Below the pieces are notes generated by a model, which did no database searches, was not told where the DNA came from, and saw only the letters and a list, made by a program, of their open reading frames with translations. 42,081 nucleotides of DNA from a virus: IMG/VR virus record IMGVR_UViG_3300031578_004878, positions 1-42,081 of that record, one strand, 5' to 3'. Position 1 is the first letter of the stretch, and every line of letters starts with the position of its first letter. A program made the position numbers and the translations under genes. Below, in pieces: positions 25,402-33,892 of this stretch.

Positions 25402-26054
25402 TTTTTCATCTTCCTTGCGTTGATGCGCCGCGTCGATTCTACCCATCCTGGATAGTCTAAGGGAACCTGGCGCAACTTGACTGGTAAGGGATCGGAATCA
25501 AGATTGATCTTCTCCTGCGCTTTCCAATCTTTCACTTTCGTCGCTGTAATCCACACTCCCCTGGCTTGTGTCGCAGAGTGCCCCTCAGCAGTCACATCTA
25601 AGATTTGAAAACGACGAAATAACTGCACCATCCCCCGTGGAGTGAAACGCCAGTAATCTCGCATTGTATTAGGGCCAGAAGGTCGATAAACATGGTAAAA
25701 ATCGGTGGTTAGAATACAGACTCCATCAAATTTGCACACCTTCCACAACACATCTATGGCTTTTTGAGGATCATAAATTCGAGAAAGAGATTCCATATTC
25801 AAGATGAAATCAGCATATTCCGCGCCAACAATATTGTCTAATGCACAAATATCACAGATATAATCCATCGATGGGGGTGTGGTGTCAGAGACATCATGCT
25901 TGAAATAAACAGCACCTTTGAATAAAGACTCATACCAAGTAGTCCAACTAAGGATGAATCCTGCGCAAGTGTCCAAAATGATCTTACCCTGTGTAGACCA
26001 ATGAAAGCGATTAAGCATATCTTCTATGTAACCGCGAGTGCGTTGCGCTGGCAT
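25398..26054 (-). CDS. Probable methyltransferase-like protein
   Basis: 218 aa. GKIILDTCAGFILSWTTWYES stands in for motif I but is not canonical. YICDICALDNIVGAEYADFI, ILNMESLSRIYDP and AIDVLWKVCKFDGVCIL follow the type 11 order, and YRPSGPNTMRDYWRFTPRGM is the typical C-terminal signature of this methyltransferase group. The start forms TAATG with the upstream stop and the end forms ATGA with the DegT start. The role is inferred from context and C-terminal motifs. Confidence 0.72.
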   Translation of the reverse strand: MPAQRTRGYIEDMLNRFHWSTQGKIILDTCAGFILSWTTWYESLFKGAVYFKHDVSDTTPPSMDYICDICALDNIVGAEYADFILNMESLSRIYDPQKAIDVLWKVCKFDGVCILTTDFYHVYRPSGPNTMRDYWRFTPRGMVQLFRRFQILDVTAEGHSATQARGVWITATKVKDWKAQEKINLDSDPLPVKLRQVPLDYPGWVESTRRINARKMKK

Positions 26055-26797
26055 TAGAGTCTCTGAAGACCTTTCTCTTGCATCATGGTCGCCAATTCAC
26101 TTAAGAATACAAATCGTGCAGGAGCCAAACTGTGAATCGTTTGCAGAATCTTATTTACGATTATGGGCGTAAGATTATTCTTTAGTTTGCTAACGCAATG
26201 CCCTCTATGTAGATAATACTTGGTAATATCTGGAATCTTTCCCTTGTTGTAAAATAAGAAACTCTTTTGATCAGTGTTATAATAAATATCACTGTTTGGA
26301 AAGATTAATGGAAGGTCAGTTTCTTCGTAATCGTCTATGTAAAATGGATGCCCCGCCAGATAGAGATAATTCTGCTTCTCCAATGCTTTGACGCATCCCT
26401 TACTAATTATCCAACGCGGAGGACGGAAACCTTTAGTAAAAGATAATCCGACTTCATCCGCAGTGCGTTCACAAAGTTGCAAAAGCTCCATAGATTGCTC
26501 TTCACTTAATAATGAAAACTCAGGAATCATTTTAGCATCTACCAGATGATGTTTGTAACCATGATAGGCTAGTTCTACATTCTTGGTGGGCAATGCCCGA
26601 ACCTGCGAACACCACTGAGGATTATCATGAAGATCGTTGCCTTTGGCCACGGCGGTGTTTATGGAAACGAAGAGAGTCATCTTGATATTTGGGCATTTCC
26701 TAACTAATTCCCTCAATAGAGCAAAATTTGTGAAGGCTGGAATGAAGTCATCTAAACTTAAATTATAAAGAATCGGTTCAGAATTGGACTGTTGCAA
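26054..26797 (-). CDS. Polysaccharide deacetylase-like protein
   Basis: 247 aa. NLSLDDFIPAFT supplies a DD metal/catalytic motif, YHGYKHHL a histidine motif and FRPPRW the third NodB-type motif, in that order. VFLSELATMM closes the barrel-like domain. These enzymes remove N-acetyl groups from glycans or sugars. TTG at 26797 follows AAGGAG at a 10-nt distance and overlaps the methyltransferase gene by 20 nt. It could alternatively be an inactive or N-formyl-type relative. Confidence 0.7.
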   Translation of the reverse strand: MQQSNSEPILYNLSLDDFIPAFTNFALLRELVRKCPNIKMTLFVSINTAVAKGNDLHDNPQWCSQVRALPTKNVELAYHGYKHHLVDAKMIPEFSLLSEEQSMELLQLCERTADEVGLSFTKGFRPPRWIISKGCVKALEKQNYLYLAGHPFYIDDYEETDLPLIFPNSDIYYNTDQKSFLFYNKGKIPDITKYYLHRGHCVSKLKNNLTPIIVNKILQTIHSLAPARFVFLSELATMMQEKGLQRL

Positions 26798-27317
26798 AAA
26801 TTATATGCTCCTTAATATAATTTTGTAAGACCACAAAAGGTCTGAAAACAGAAGTCAAAGATGCTCTCGTAAATTTATGCACATGACTGATATGTCCATG
26901 ATAATTGCCACACGTTACAGATACAAAGAGTTTCCCCAAAGGCTTAAGAATCCTCGAAATCTCAGAAATCAAAGTTTTCAAATCTTTGATGTGCTCTATC
27001 GTAGCTAACATAAAGGCATTATCAAACATTTGGTCTTCAAAAGGCATCATCAAAGCATTTGCGACGCAAAATTTAGAACCAAAATGCTTGGTTGCATAAT
27101 CAACCGCAACCCATGAAAAGTCAATGCCGATAATTTCGCAATTCTTTGTTGCTAAAAATGTCCTAATTCCTAATCCACAGCCTATATCTAAAACTAAACC
27201 ATGAAGAATATCGCTTTTGAGCAATTCTTTAGTTATCAGATGATTCTTATACCAGTCTAAAGTAAATGAGTGCCCCTTCTTGGAGATTTCTATTATCTCA
27301 GCCCAAATTGCATCCAT
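26778..27317 (-). CDS. SAM-dependent methyltransferase
   Basis: 179 aa. I chose ATG at 27317, one base after the stop of the upstream glycosyltransferase, over an in-frame start at 27419 that would overlap it by 100 nt. VLDIGCGLGIRTFLA is a clear motif I, followed by IGIDFSWVAVDYA, VANALMMPFEDQMFDNA and SRILKPLGKLFVSV. It is the most canonical methyltransferase in the window. Its target is unknown. Confidence 0.87.
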   Translation of the reverse strand: MDAIWAEIIEISKKGHSFTLDWYKNHLITKELLKSDILHGLVLDIGCGLGIRTFLATKNCEIIGIDFSWVAVDYATKHFGSKFCVANALMMPFEDQMFDNAFMLATIEHIKDLKTLISEISRILKPLGKLFVSVTCGNYHGHISHVHKFTRASLTSVFRPFVVLQNYIKEHIIFATVQF

Positions 27318-27318
27318 A

Positions 27319-28020
27319 TCATTTGAATTTCCGATCAAGTTCTGTACCTTGACGCGATTTACCGATATGGTTAAAAGCTCTAGTAATTCCAGTCTCCAAG
27401 GTAACGAGCTTCGGCCCACTTTCGAGCTTATCCTTCACTCTATGCGCGAAGGAACTTTCCGTCTCTCCAAGTGGCTTTCCCATTGCATATTCACCATAAG
27501 CCCGATGAAATTTCTTATGTTTCAAATGTGGACGGTTGCTATAAACGTTCAATCCTCGACTATTTTTGAGGATTTCCAAGTATTGTAGTACACCTAAAGA
27601 GGTATCAACTTCTTCTATCGCCAGATTGAGCCTGTGTCCAGCCAGACCATCATAGCGGACTAAACCAATGTTTGCTTTAGAATCAAGAAGAGCAACACCC
27701 TTATTTATGTCAAGAGGATAAAGCGCAACGTAATCATCTTCACAGAGGAAGATATGTTTTTCACCTATCATCTGCATACATTTATTGACGTTTGCACCCC
27801 AACCAAGTCTTTTAGTGATAGAAACCCTAAAATTCAACTTAGGAAAATCGTGTTGAATATCCAAAACATATTTGCCTGGACTGCCATCGTCGGCCAAGTA
27901 CCAGATAATCCTTCCTTCATATTTTAGATATTTTTCCAATGCTACGATGACGCGACGAATCTCGTCTGGTCGGTCGTAAGTCACGACCATTATTCCCACC
28001 ACAGGCCAAACGTCGCTCAT
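27319..28020 (-). CDS. Family 2-type glycosyltransferase
   Basis: 233 aa. VGIMVVTYDRPDEIRRVI and YLADDGSPG form the nucleotide-binding half. KRLGWGANVNKCM and LCEDDYVAL supply the metal-binding acidic motif. The C-terminal GETESSFAHRVKDKL region may hold the catalytic base. It is the first gene of the 12-kb sugar block after the capsid gene and is separated from it by a stable stem-loop. Confidence 0.82.
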   Translation of the reverse strand: MSDVWPVVGIMVVTYDRPDEIRRVIVALEKYLKYEGRIIWYLADDGSPGKYVLDIQHDFPKLNFRVSITKRLGWGANVNKCMQMIGEKHIFLCEDDYVALYPLDINKGVALLDSKANIGLVRYDGLAGHRLNLAIEEVDTSLGVLQYLEILKNSRGLNVYSNRPHLKHKKFHRAYGEYAMGKPLGETESSFAHRVKDKLESGPKLVTLETGITRAFNHIGKSRQGTELDRKFK

Positions 28021-28039
28021 AAAGTCCTCTTTTACTTAG

Positions 28040-28071
28040 ACGAGCCAAGAAATCAATCTTGGCTCGTTTTT
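28040..28071. terminator. 11-bp stem-loop between major capsid gene and sugar block
   Basis: Perfect 11-bp arms at 28040-28050 and 28057-28067 enclose a 6-nt loop. A run of five T follows only on the plus strand, so as a rho-independent terminator it faces plus-strand (antisense) transcripts. On the minus-strand mRNA it sits 7 nt after the capsid stop without a U-run and could instead protect the capsid message 3' end or partially attenuate sugar-block expression. Confidence 0.75.
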
Positions 28072-28073
28072 AA

Positions 28074-29522
28074 CTATCGAGTCTCCCAGCCCTTGTACCA
28101 GTTAGCGTCGATAAGCGGCATTTCGTCGATGCCACCCTTCAACCTATAAGGACTGTCAGGATTCCAATCTCTCAAGTGCTGCAGAGGCTCATAAGATACA
28201 TTCTCGATTCGGCCAGACAGATGCGGCGTCCGCAAGATAAGCCGAGGCTCGATCTTTGCGCGGAAGAGGAAGCAGTAGGACTGATCCTCCATCGTCCACA
28301 TATATCGACCACCATCCGTCACCCAGTAGCGATGCTTGTTCTTGAGCACTTCGAGTTCTGGAGCAGTGAGTGTATAGTCCATAAACTCAAAGTAAGACAC
28401 TCGCATTCCGCGTGCGCGGAGAGGGATGTAGTAAATATCAGAGGCAAACTCGCCTGGTTGCAAGTTAGCGTTGTTTACTACGTTAGCCTCGAAAATACCA
28501 TCATCCGTCACCACAGGTACTTGGCGACCGTTGACCCAGAGGAACATCCCATTACGCATTTCATCGCGCATTCGGACATTTCCTTCATCATTGATCACCA
28601 AAGTCGGGTTGACCTGACCAGGCATTACGCTAGTCTGGCAACGATTGGTCAGATACCGACATGGCCAGCAAGCTGTAAGCTCGATCCACAGTTCTGGTCG
28701 CATAGCGATAACCCAATCCACAGGGGCTAGTCCAGCGCGATCTGCTACGTGGCGCAGATAGATGTCCAGATAGGAGATGTACTGTACGATGTCCCTATCA
28801 CCAGCCGCCGTTCCGCAGACGTTATCGTAGTTGAAGTCTTTGATGTCTGGCTCTATGGCTTGGCAGCGAACGTTGGTGAACAGGTCTACCTTTGGCTGAG
28901 AAATGAGAATATCGAATCCAGGGAATTCCATATATCCACCACCAGCGGTATTATTCACGGGGTTTCCTTGCCAGACCATAGGATAAAACGCGGATTGCAG
29001 TTGTGTGCCAACGATGACCATTTGAGCCTTTGTGACCAAGTTCAACCAGTCACGAACGCTCGTAACGTCTTGTGGCATCATCGGGGCGGGTCCAAGCACG
29101 TCACCAAGTACACGAAGATCGGTGGTTTCTCCTCGATTCACCTTTCGGATTAGCTCATTGATTTCCATCTCTTGACTTTCGCGGCAGATTCTGCCAAACT
29201 GGGCTGTCTGATGACATACCTCGATGATTCCACCAGGACAGTCCTCGCAGACACCTACTGGCTCTGCGCTTCCATCAGGATCGAAACCAGTGATGAAAGG
29301 ATAAATCGGATTACGAAAAGTTGTGCCAAATGCGGGAAGTATCGAAGCAATGCCACGAGGAGTCGTTGCAGCATTTACGACGGTATCCTCCAAACCAAGA
29401 GCACTGAAAATTCCACCAGGAGCATAGATCATCTGTGCAGTTGGCGTTCCAGTGATATTCTTGGTCTCTAGCGTCTTCTCAGAGAGAAGCGCCTGCGCAA
29501 GTTTCCTATAATCAATGTCCAT
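28074..29522 (-). CDS. Major capsid protein
   Basis: 482 aa. It sits directly after the protease/scaffold gene with a strong RBS (taggaggttaaa before ATG). Text such as TPTAQMIYAPGGIFSALGLEDTVV, RDWLNLVTKAQMVIVGTQLQ, DWVIAMRPELWIELTACWPC and MFLWVNGRQVPVVTDDGI fits an HK97-fold capsid with an N-terminal arm and a long insertion. Several Cys pairs (CEDCPGG, CWPCRY) might stabilise the shell. The assignment rests mainly on gene order, size and RBS strength. Confidence 0.82.
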   Translation of the reverse strand: MDIDYRKLAQALLSEKTLETKNITGTPTAQMIYAPGGIFSALGLEDTVVNAATTPRGIASILPAFGTTFRNPIYPFITGFDPDGSAEPVGVCEDCPGGIIEVCHQTAQFGRICRESQEMEINELIRKVNRGETTDLRVLGDVLGPAPMMPQDVTSVRDWLNLVTKAQMVIVGTQLQSAFYPMVWQGNPVNNTAGGGYMEFPGFDILISQPKVDLFTNVRCQAIEPDIKDFNYDNVCGTAAGDRDIVQYISYLDIYLRHVADRAGLAPVDWVIAMRPELWIELTACWPCRYLTNRCQTSVMPGQVNPTLVINDEGNVRMRDEMRNGMFLWVNGRQVPVVTDDGIFEANVVNNANLQPGEFASDIYYIPLRARGMRVSYFEFMDYTLTAPELEVLKNKHRYWVTDGGRYMWTMEDQSYCFLFRAKIEPRLILRTPHLSGRIENVSYEPLQHLRDWNPDSPYRLKGGIDEMPLIDANWYKGWETR

Positions 29523-29531
29523 TTTAACCTC

Positions 29532-31020
29532 CTAAATATTTCCAAGCATGGTATCGACGATTTCTTCGATAGCCTTAAGCTCCGTTGGGCCGACCATCTT
29601 CTCAGCCTCAGCAGCAGATACAGAAGTACCTACATCATCAGAGGCTCTCAAGACCGTTGCCTTTGGAGCGACGTCATCCTTCAATCTCTGCAAATCCTCT
29701 TCAAACTTCTTGAACCTATCAGGCAAAGATTTAATCTCCTTTAGAATTGCTACTAGATCCTCTTTGGTGATCACTTCCTCTGGCACTGGTGCTGGCGCAA
29801 CTACTGGTTCGGGAGTAGGTTCCTCCTGTCCCTTTACCACAGCGTCATCTTCCAAAGCCTTTTTGTTTAGTTCATCTACGTTGCTGATCACCTGAGTGGC
29901 GAGATCGATGCCCAAAAGTTCTTCAAGAACTTTTTCCTTCTTCTTATCCACGGTAGTACCTCCTTCAGTTACTATACAAGCGAATTTGTTGGCTGCATAT
30001 TTCTTCGGTAACACAGACCGCTCTTTGATTTGTATGGCATCCCATACTTTCTTAACCGTTGTGCTCTTGATGAGCACATTCTTCGATGCTTCTTGTAAAG
30101 GAACGAATCCTATACTCACCTTCCAATCCTTTGGATTCTCGTCGATGGCCTTTCGGATAGGATTGGCGATTTCGTTATCATCCCACAGGCCAGATTCCAC
30201 TAAGCAAACACCATCTGGCATCTGGAAATCGCAGTTTCCAAGTTTTACTGGCGGTACGTGCCAGAAACGAAGTTCTCCATAGTCTTTTTCGGCTAATGGT
30301 TGATTATCGGCCAACGCCTTGGTAGATACGATCTCTTCCTCACCGTCCAGAAAAGCAGTCGAGGAAATCGTCACCCACCTGAATCTGCCATCTTCCTGTT
30401 GCTTTGTGACGAAGAGTGGCAGCGATTCTGGAGGGAATACTTTCTCCCAAAGTTGCTTCACTTTATCGACGAGGGAATCCTTTACTTCTGGAGTTGGCTC
30501 CACAGGTGGTCGTTCTTTTTCTGTATATTCTACTTCTTGCCAGCTTTCTTTTTCAGCTACTGAGAATTCACCCTCCTCATCAACAGAATAAGATGCTTTA
30601 TATTGCATCCCTTCAGAATCTTCAAGGATTAGATAATCCTCCATAGCCTGCCTAACTTCGTAATCCTCAAGTTCCTTCTTGCCGCTATTTGCCGCTAGGA
30701 GTTTTCGTGCTCTGGCTTGGATACTACTGACCAACGCTGCGCTCAAGGGTTTGCCATTCTTGTCCTTTGTTTGCGGAGCGCGGGCTATAGCATTACGTAG
30801 ATGTGCTAAATCCACTTTTCCACTTGCATCTTTATAGGGAAGATGCCGTAAACTGCGAGGCTTTTTCTTCCCATCTTCTGTTTCTCCAGCCTCAACATAG
30901 AGAAAACAAGAATCTGGTAAATCGTTGGCTTCTTCAAACGTATGCCACAGTCCAAACGGCTTTTACTTCGTCTGGAACGGCATACGTTTGACCACCTCCT
31001 TCATTCATTGTATTTGACAT
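29532..31020 (-). CDS. Prohead protease/scaffold, apparently needing a +1 frameshift
   Basis: The main frame (29532 to about 30960) has no good start; GTG 30815 lacks an SD and lies inside a conserved-looking domain (NDLPDSCFLYV, PRSLRHLPYKDASGKVDLAHLRNAIA). A 28-codon ORF with a good SD (AGGAG, ATG at 31020) ends VWTVAYV then TGA at 30936-30934. Moving +1 at GTT TGA gives WTVAYVEEANDLPDSCF, which restores the expected domain. The centre resembles a serine prohead protease: TISSTAFLDGEEEIVSTKAL, H in FWHV, S in WKVSIGFVP. The C-terminal 130 residues are a charged scaffold-like coiled coil. The shift could be programmed, a real mutation or a sequencing error. Confidence 0.72.
30935..30990. repeat. 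12-bp inverted repeat spanning the protease frameshift site
   Basis: CAAACGTATGCC (30935-30946) and GGCATACGTTTG (30979-30990) are exact inverted repeats with a 32-nt loop; a shorter inner TCCA/TGGA pairing is also possible. On the minus-strand mRNA the 3' arm contains the GTT TGA frameshift site itself. An RNA hairpin here could affect decoding or initiation. Confidence 0.8.
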
Positions 31021-31042
31021 TTTCATTCTCCTGTGATATTAT
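31014..31042 (+). promoter_or_regulatory. Sigma70-type promoter for the plus-strand HNH gene
   Basis: TTGACA at 31014-31019, a 17-bp spacer and TATTAT at 31037-31042 lie on the plus strand. The expected start near 31049 leaves an 18-nt leader that contains GGAGG just before ATG 31067. It overlaps the beginning of the divergent protease gene. Confidence 0.75.
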
Positions 31043-31066
31043 AGAAAAACTCAGATTGGAGGATCT

Positions 31067-31636
31067 ATGGGAACAAAAGATCGAAAAAAGGGCATCTACA
31101 CTATTCTGCAAAAAACTTGTGAATATTGTAATGAGATTTTCGATGTTTATCCTCCCTCAAGATATTCAAAAGCTCGTTTCTGTTCCATGTCTTGCGCTAC
31201 CAGATGGCAACATAAATACAAACCCCAACCCCGAAAAGGAAGAAGACTTTTAACTTGTGCCCATTGTAATAAGAAATTTTACGCTTGGCGACATGAAGTT
31301 AATAGAAAATTCTGCAACCGCGAATGTAAATATGCCTATCAACGAGCACATACAAAAGATATTAATAAACTACGAGATATAGTCTATGAACGAGATAAAG
31401 GACGTTGCCAAGATTGTGGTAGTAAACGTTTCATCGAAACACATCACATCGATGGAAATCCACAAAATAATTCTTTAGACAATCTAATAATCTTATGCAA
31501 AAAGTGTCACACTCATAGACATATTATACTCTCAAATGGAATCAACTTCAACAAAACACAATCTAAATGGTTTATAGATCAATTAAAGCACGCTCAACTA
31601 GATCGTAATAAATGTCCAACTTTTCTTGATTACTAA
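31067..31636 (+). CDS. HNH endonuclease with two zinc-finger-like modules (opposite strand)
   Basis: 189 aa and the only convincing plus-strand gene. Two modules, CEYCNEIFDVYPPSRYS..FCSMSC and CAHCNKKFYAWRHEVN..FCNREC, each have CxxC plus CxxxC. The HNH domain follows: RDKGRCQDCGSKRF, THHIDGNPQNNSLDNLIILC, KKCHTH. GGAGG lies 4 nt before the ATG and a consensus promoter lies upstream. The 3' end overlaps the converging 79-aa gene by 65 nt. It is probably a self-contained mobile endonuclease gene inserted against the direction of late transcription. Confidence 0.92.
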   Translation: MGTKDRKKGIYTILQKTCEYCNEIFDVYPPSRYSKARFCSMSCATRWQHKYKPQPRKGRRLLTCAHCNKKFYAWRHEVNRKFCNRECKYAYQRAHTKDINKLRDIVYERDKGRCQDCGSKRFIETHHIDGNPQNNSLDNLIILCKKCHTHRHIILSNGINFNKTQSKWFIDQLKHAQLDRNKCPTFLDY

Positions 31637-31811
31637 GACTATCAAAAGCCTTCTTCGTTAGTCCCTTTTTGCTTTCTTCCAAATACAGCTTCGCCATGAA
31701 CTTCTTGGCCATTGCTTCTGTTGCAGAGCAACCTTTCTTTGCTTTAGTGATTTTATTGAAAACGCACCAGGGTTTACTCTTTGGTCCAGTCTTTCTAATT
31801 TCATAAGGCAT
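31572..31811 (-). CDS. Small conserved-looking phage protein
   Basis: 79 aa from ATG 31811 (AGGAG, 8-nt spacing); an in-frame extension to 31880 would overlap the upstream gene. MPYEIRKTGPKSKPWCVFNKIT followed by KKGCSATEAMAKKFMAKLYLEE resembles short phage proteins with a PY-x-I start and a C-terminal AxxxxxALY helix, often found near protease and capsid genes. The function is unknown. Its last 65 nt also encode, antisense, the C-terminus of the HNH protein. Confidence 0.7.
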   Translation of the reverse strand: MPYEIRKTGPKSKPWCVFNKITKAKKGCSATEAMAKKFMAKLYLEESKKGLTKKAFDSLSNQEKLDIYYDLVERALIDL

Positions 31812-31821
31812 AATAGATCTC

Positions 31822-32388
31822 CTAACAACCATGTCCTGGCCGGAAACACGCCGATTCTGGTGGTCGAGCTGGACGAGCACCGATTTCTAGTTGTCGCGTG
31901 AATTTGTTCAATGCTATCGTGAACATCGATGGCGCAACTTTTTCAAGATTTGCTTGAACGAGCTCGCTAAAGTTTCTAGCTGTAATCCCTGGATGAGTCA
32001 CCGAAGGTACTACAGCCCATTCTGCTCTTCGTCTTATTTGACCAGAACCTAAACTTCCAGGATAAGTTCTAGTTCCTATAAGTTTCTCAGTAGGCTGAAA
32101 ATGCAACATACCATCCTTAGATTTACGAGCGATGATTTCATGCTCTTTGGTTCCTGCATCTATCCAATGCCAAATTACACTATCAGTCCCTATGGAGATA
32201 ACCCAATCCTGTCCCTTTTTACGTGGACCATCTACTTTGAACTCAACTGGTGTCGCCCAATTCGTAGTAGTTATCTTAAAGTCCTCCAACGCCTGCTTCG
32301 CTAAAGTCTTAAGAGTCTTCTTCACTACGTTGGCAGTGAACTTGGTAGTATCAAATTGCTTAGGAACGATAGCCTTGAAACTAATCAT
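31822..32388 (-). CDS. HK97 gp10-like tail completion protein
   Basis: 188 aa. FTANVVKKTLKTLAKQALEDFKITT is the N-terminal helix, and WVISIGTDSVIWHWIDAGTKEHEI followed by a basic/hydrophobic turn (KSKDGMLHFQP) is the characteristic core of the gp10/neck family. THPGITARNF matches the usual PGxxxxxF loop. These proteins help join tail to head. ATG overlaps the portal stop as ATGA. Its position before the capsid gene, rather than after it, is unusual. Confidence 0.8.
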   Translation of the reverse strand: MISFKAIVPKQFDTTKFTANVVKKTLKTLAKQALEDFKITTTNWATPVEFKVDGPRKKGQDWVISIGTDSVIWHWIDAGTKEHEIIARKSKDGMLHFQPTEKLIGTRTYPGSLGSGQIRRRAEWAVVPSVTHPGITARNFSELVQANLEKVAPSMFTIALNKFTRQLEIGARPARPPESACFRPGHGC

Positions 32389-33719
32389 CTTAAACGGCCT
32401 AATATTCTTTCCACCTTATTATACGAGTTTTTTATATCTTGCAAACTCTTTACGAGCATATCCACACGGTCTTCAGTAGCTTCTTCTCCTCCTGGCAAGA
32501 AATCTTCTGGAGCATCGCCTTCTTGGATTGCAATTCTCAATGCTTGCTCTCCAGTAATTTCACCAGACTTTACCATTTCACCGCGTCTTCGAGCACGCCA
32601 GACGCCTAGTTCCACACGCTCACGCTCTGCGGTCGGATCTGTGCTGGCGAACTGAAATTCCACAGTAGAGGGAAGAACGTACCAATTGAAACCAAATTCA
32701 AATTGCTGAAGAATAAGTCCAGGCCCTTTTCCACGAGACCGCGAAGACATCTCGGTAGTCTGTTGGGCAGAGCCAAGGTTGCCTCCAGGCATGGGAAAGA
32801 ATTCGATGTAATCAGTGCCCATTCCAAGGGCTAGAACACCGATATACCACTTCATCAATTCGTCGTATTTGAAGCCGTCTGGAAGTCCTGCTAATTCGAC
32901 TAATTGTACCCGCAACGGCCTTTGTGAGTCGTGGGAAGAGATGACGATTGGAGTTATATAAAGACTTCTTCCTGAAGCTCTAGTCTCTTCTCTAGCCTTT
33001 TCTATCGCATCGGCGATGGCGTTACTTCGCATTCCTTGAACGAATAAAAGCGCGGGTATTCTTTGTCCGCTCAATTTCTGCGACTGATAAGTCTGCACAG
33101 CCCTAAGGAGCTTCGCAAACTCCAAGACACGACTTACGGCACAATAACCTCTGCCCTTATCCTCTTCCCTCGGACTCGGCTGGTCGGTAAGGGCCAATAC
33201 TTGATACCATTTCAATTTGTGCCAAGCATTGTCTTTATTTGAGAAATAAAGATAGGGGATTTCTGGATTTCCTGTGCGTTGAATACGTTGCGAATCTAAA
33301 TGAGCGATTCCACGCACAGGTGATTGTGGAGATGCGCCTTTAGGCCGCAGGAGTTCAACGAAAGCGCCATTATCCTGTGTCAGAATATCTTGCACGACCC
33401 GTTGAATAAAATTTACCCAACCAGCGCCAAAGTCAGCGGCTTGAAAGACGTTCGCGTATCTCGCCACAGCCTTAGTACGACCTTTTAATCTGAAATCGAG
33501 TGCGGCTACTTTGGCGCACATAGAGTAGATTGCCCCAGCAAGCACAGATTCAGTAGGCCAGAACTTATCTAGGGCTTTATCTCTAGAAAGTCCACGCTTG
33601 ATAGGGATTTCGTCGGCAAGTTGGGCGAGATAAAAAATAAGTGGAGACTCCTCTTCTATCTTTAAATCCGCCCTATCCTGAATCGATAGGATAGCCTGTT
33701 CCTTTGGATTATCAGTCAT
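32385..33719 (-). CDS. Portal protein
   Basis: 444 aa. SVLAGAIYSMCAKVAALDFRL is the clip/wing start. FIQRVVQDILTQDNGAFVELL, IAHLDSQRIQRTGNPEIPYLY and RGYCAVSRVLEFAKLLRAV match the order seen in phage portals. LALGMGTDYIEFFPMPGGNLGSAQQTTEM and a late EQALRIAIQEGDAPEDF region support it. The portal ring is the DNA entry/exit channel and terminase docking site. GGTGG lies before the ATG, which overlaps the previous gene by 8 nt. Confidence 0.9.
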   Translation of the reverse strand: MTDNPKEQAILSIQDRADLKIEEESPLIFYLAQLADEIPIKRGLSRDKALDKFWPTESVLAGAIYSMCAKVAALDFRLKGRTKAVARYANVFQAADFGAGWVNFIQRVVQDILTQDNGAFVELLRPKGASPQSPVRGIAHLDSQRIQRTGNPEIPYLYFSNKDNAWHKLKWYQVLALTDQPSPREEDKGRGYCAVSRVLEFAKLLRAVQTYQSQKLSGQRIPALLFVQGMRSNAIADAIEKAREETRASGRSLYITPIVISSHDSQRPLRVQLVELAGLPDGFKYDELMKWYIGVLALGMGTDYIEFFPMPGGNLGSAQQTTEMSSRSRGKGPGLILQQFEFGFNWYVLPSTVEFQFASTDPTAERERVELGVWRARRRGEMVKSGEITGEQALRIAIQEGDAPEDFLPGGEEATEDRVDMLVKSLQDIKNSYNKVERILGRLR

Positions 33720-33891
33720 AATCTGTCCACCAGTTTTCCATATATCTAACGCGATGTGAATTCCTTAGTGCTTCTCTCCACTTCCTTCTAGTTCTCTGGT
33801 TAATTATTCGTTTATCCGTAAATCTCAATCGTCTTGGTTCGAGCAAATCCATGTCATTTCGCCCGATCTCCAATTCTCTGTCCTTCCCCAT
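33712..33891 (-). CDS. Small basic protein of unknown function
   Basis: 59 aa if started at ATG 33891, one base after the metallophosphoesterase stop. The sequence is rich in Arg and Lys (LLEPRRLRFTDKRI, RTRRKWREALRNSHRVRYM) and ends WWTDYD, with an 8-nt overlap into the portal gene. It has no recognised motif. A nucleic-acid or terminase/portal accessory role is possible but only suggested by charge and position. Confidence 0.6.
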   Translation of the reverse strand: MGKDRELEIGRNDMDLLEPRRLRFTDKRIINQRTRRKWREALRNSHRVRYMENWWTDYD

Positions 33892-33892
33892 T

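Noticed and set aside
24232-25446. Upstream start of the DegT gene at 25446
   Set aside because: It would overlap the previous gene by 49 nt and add residues not typical of the family; ATG 25401 has a good SD and an ATGA overlap.
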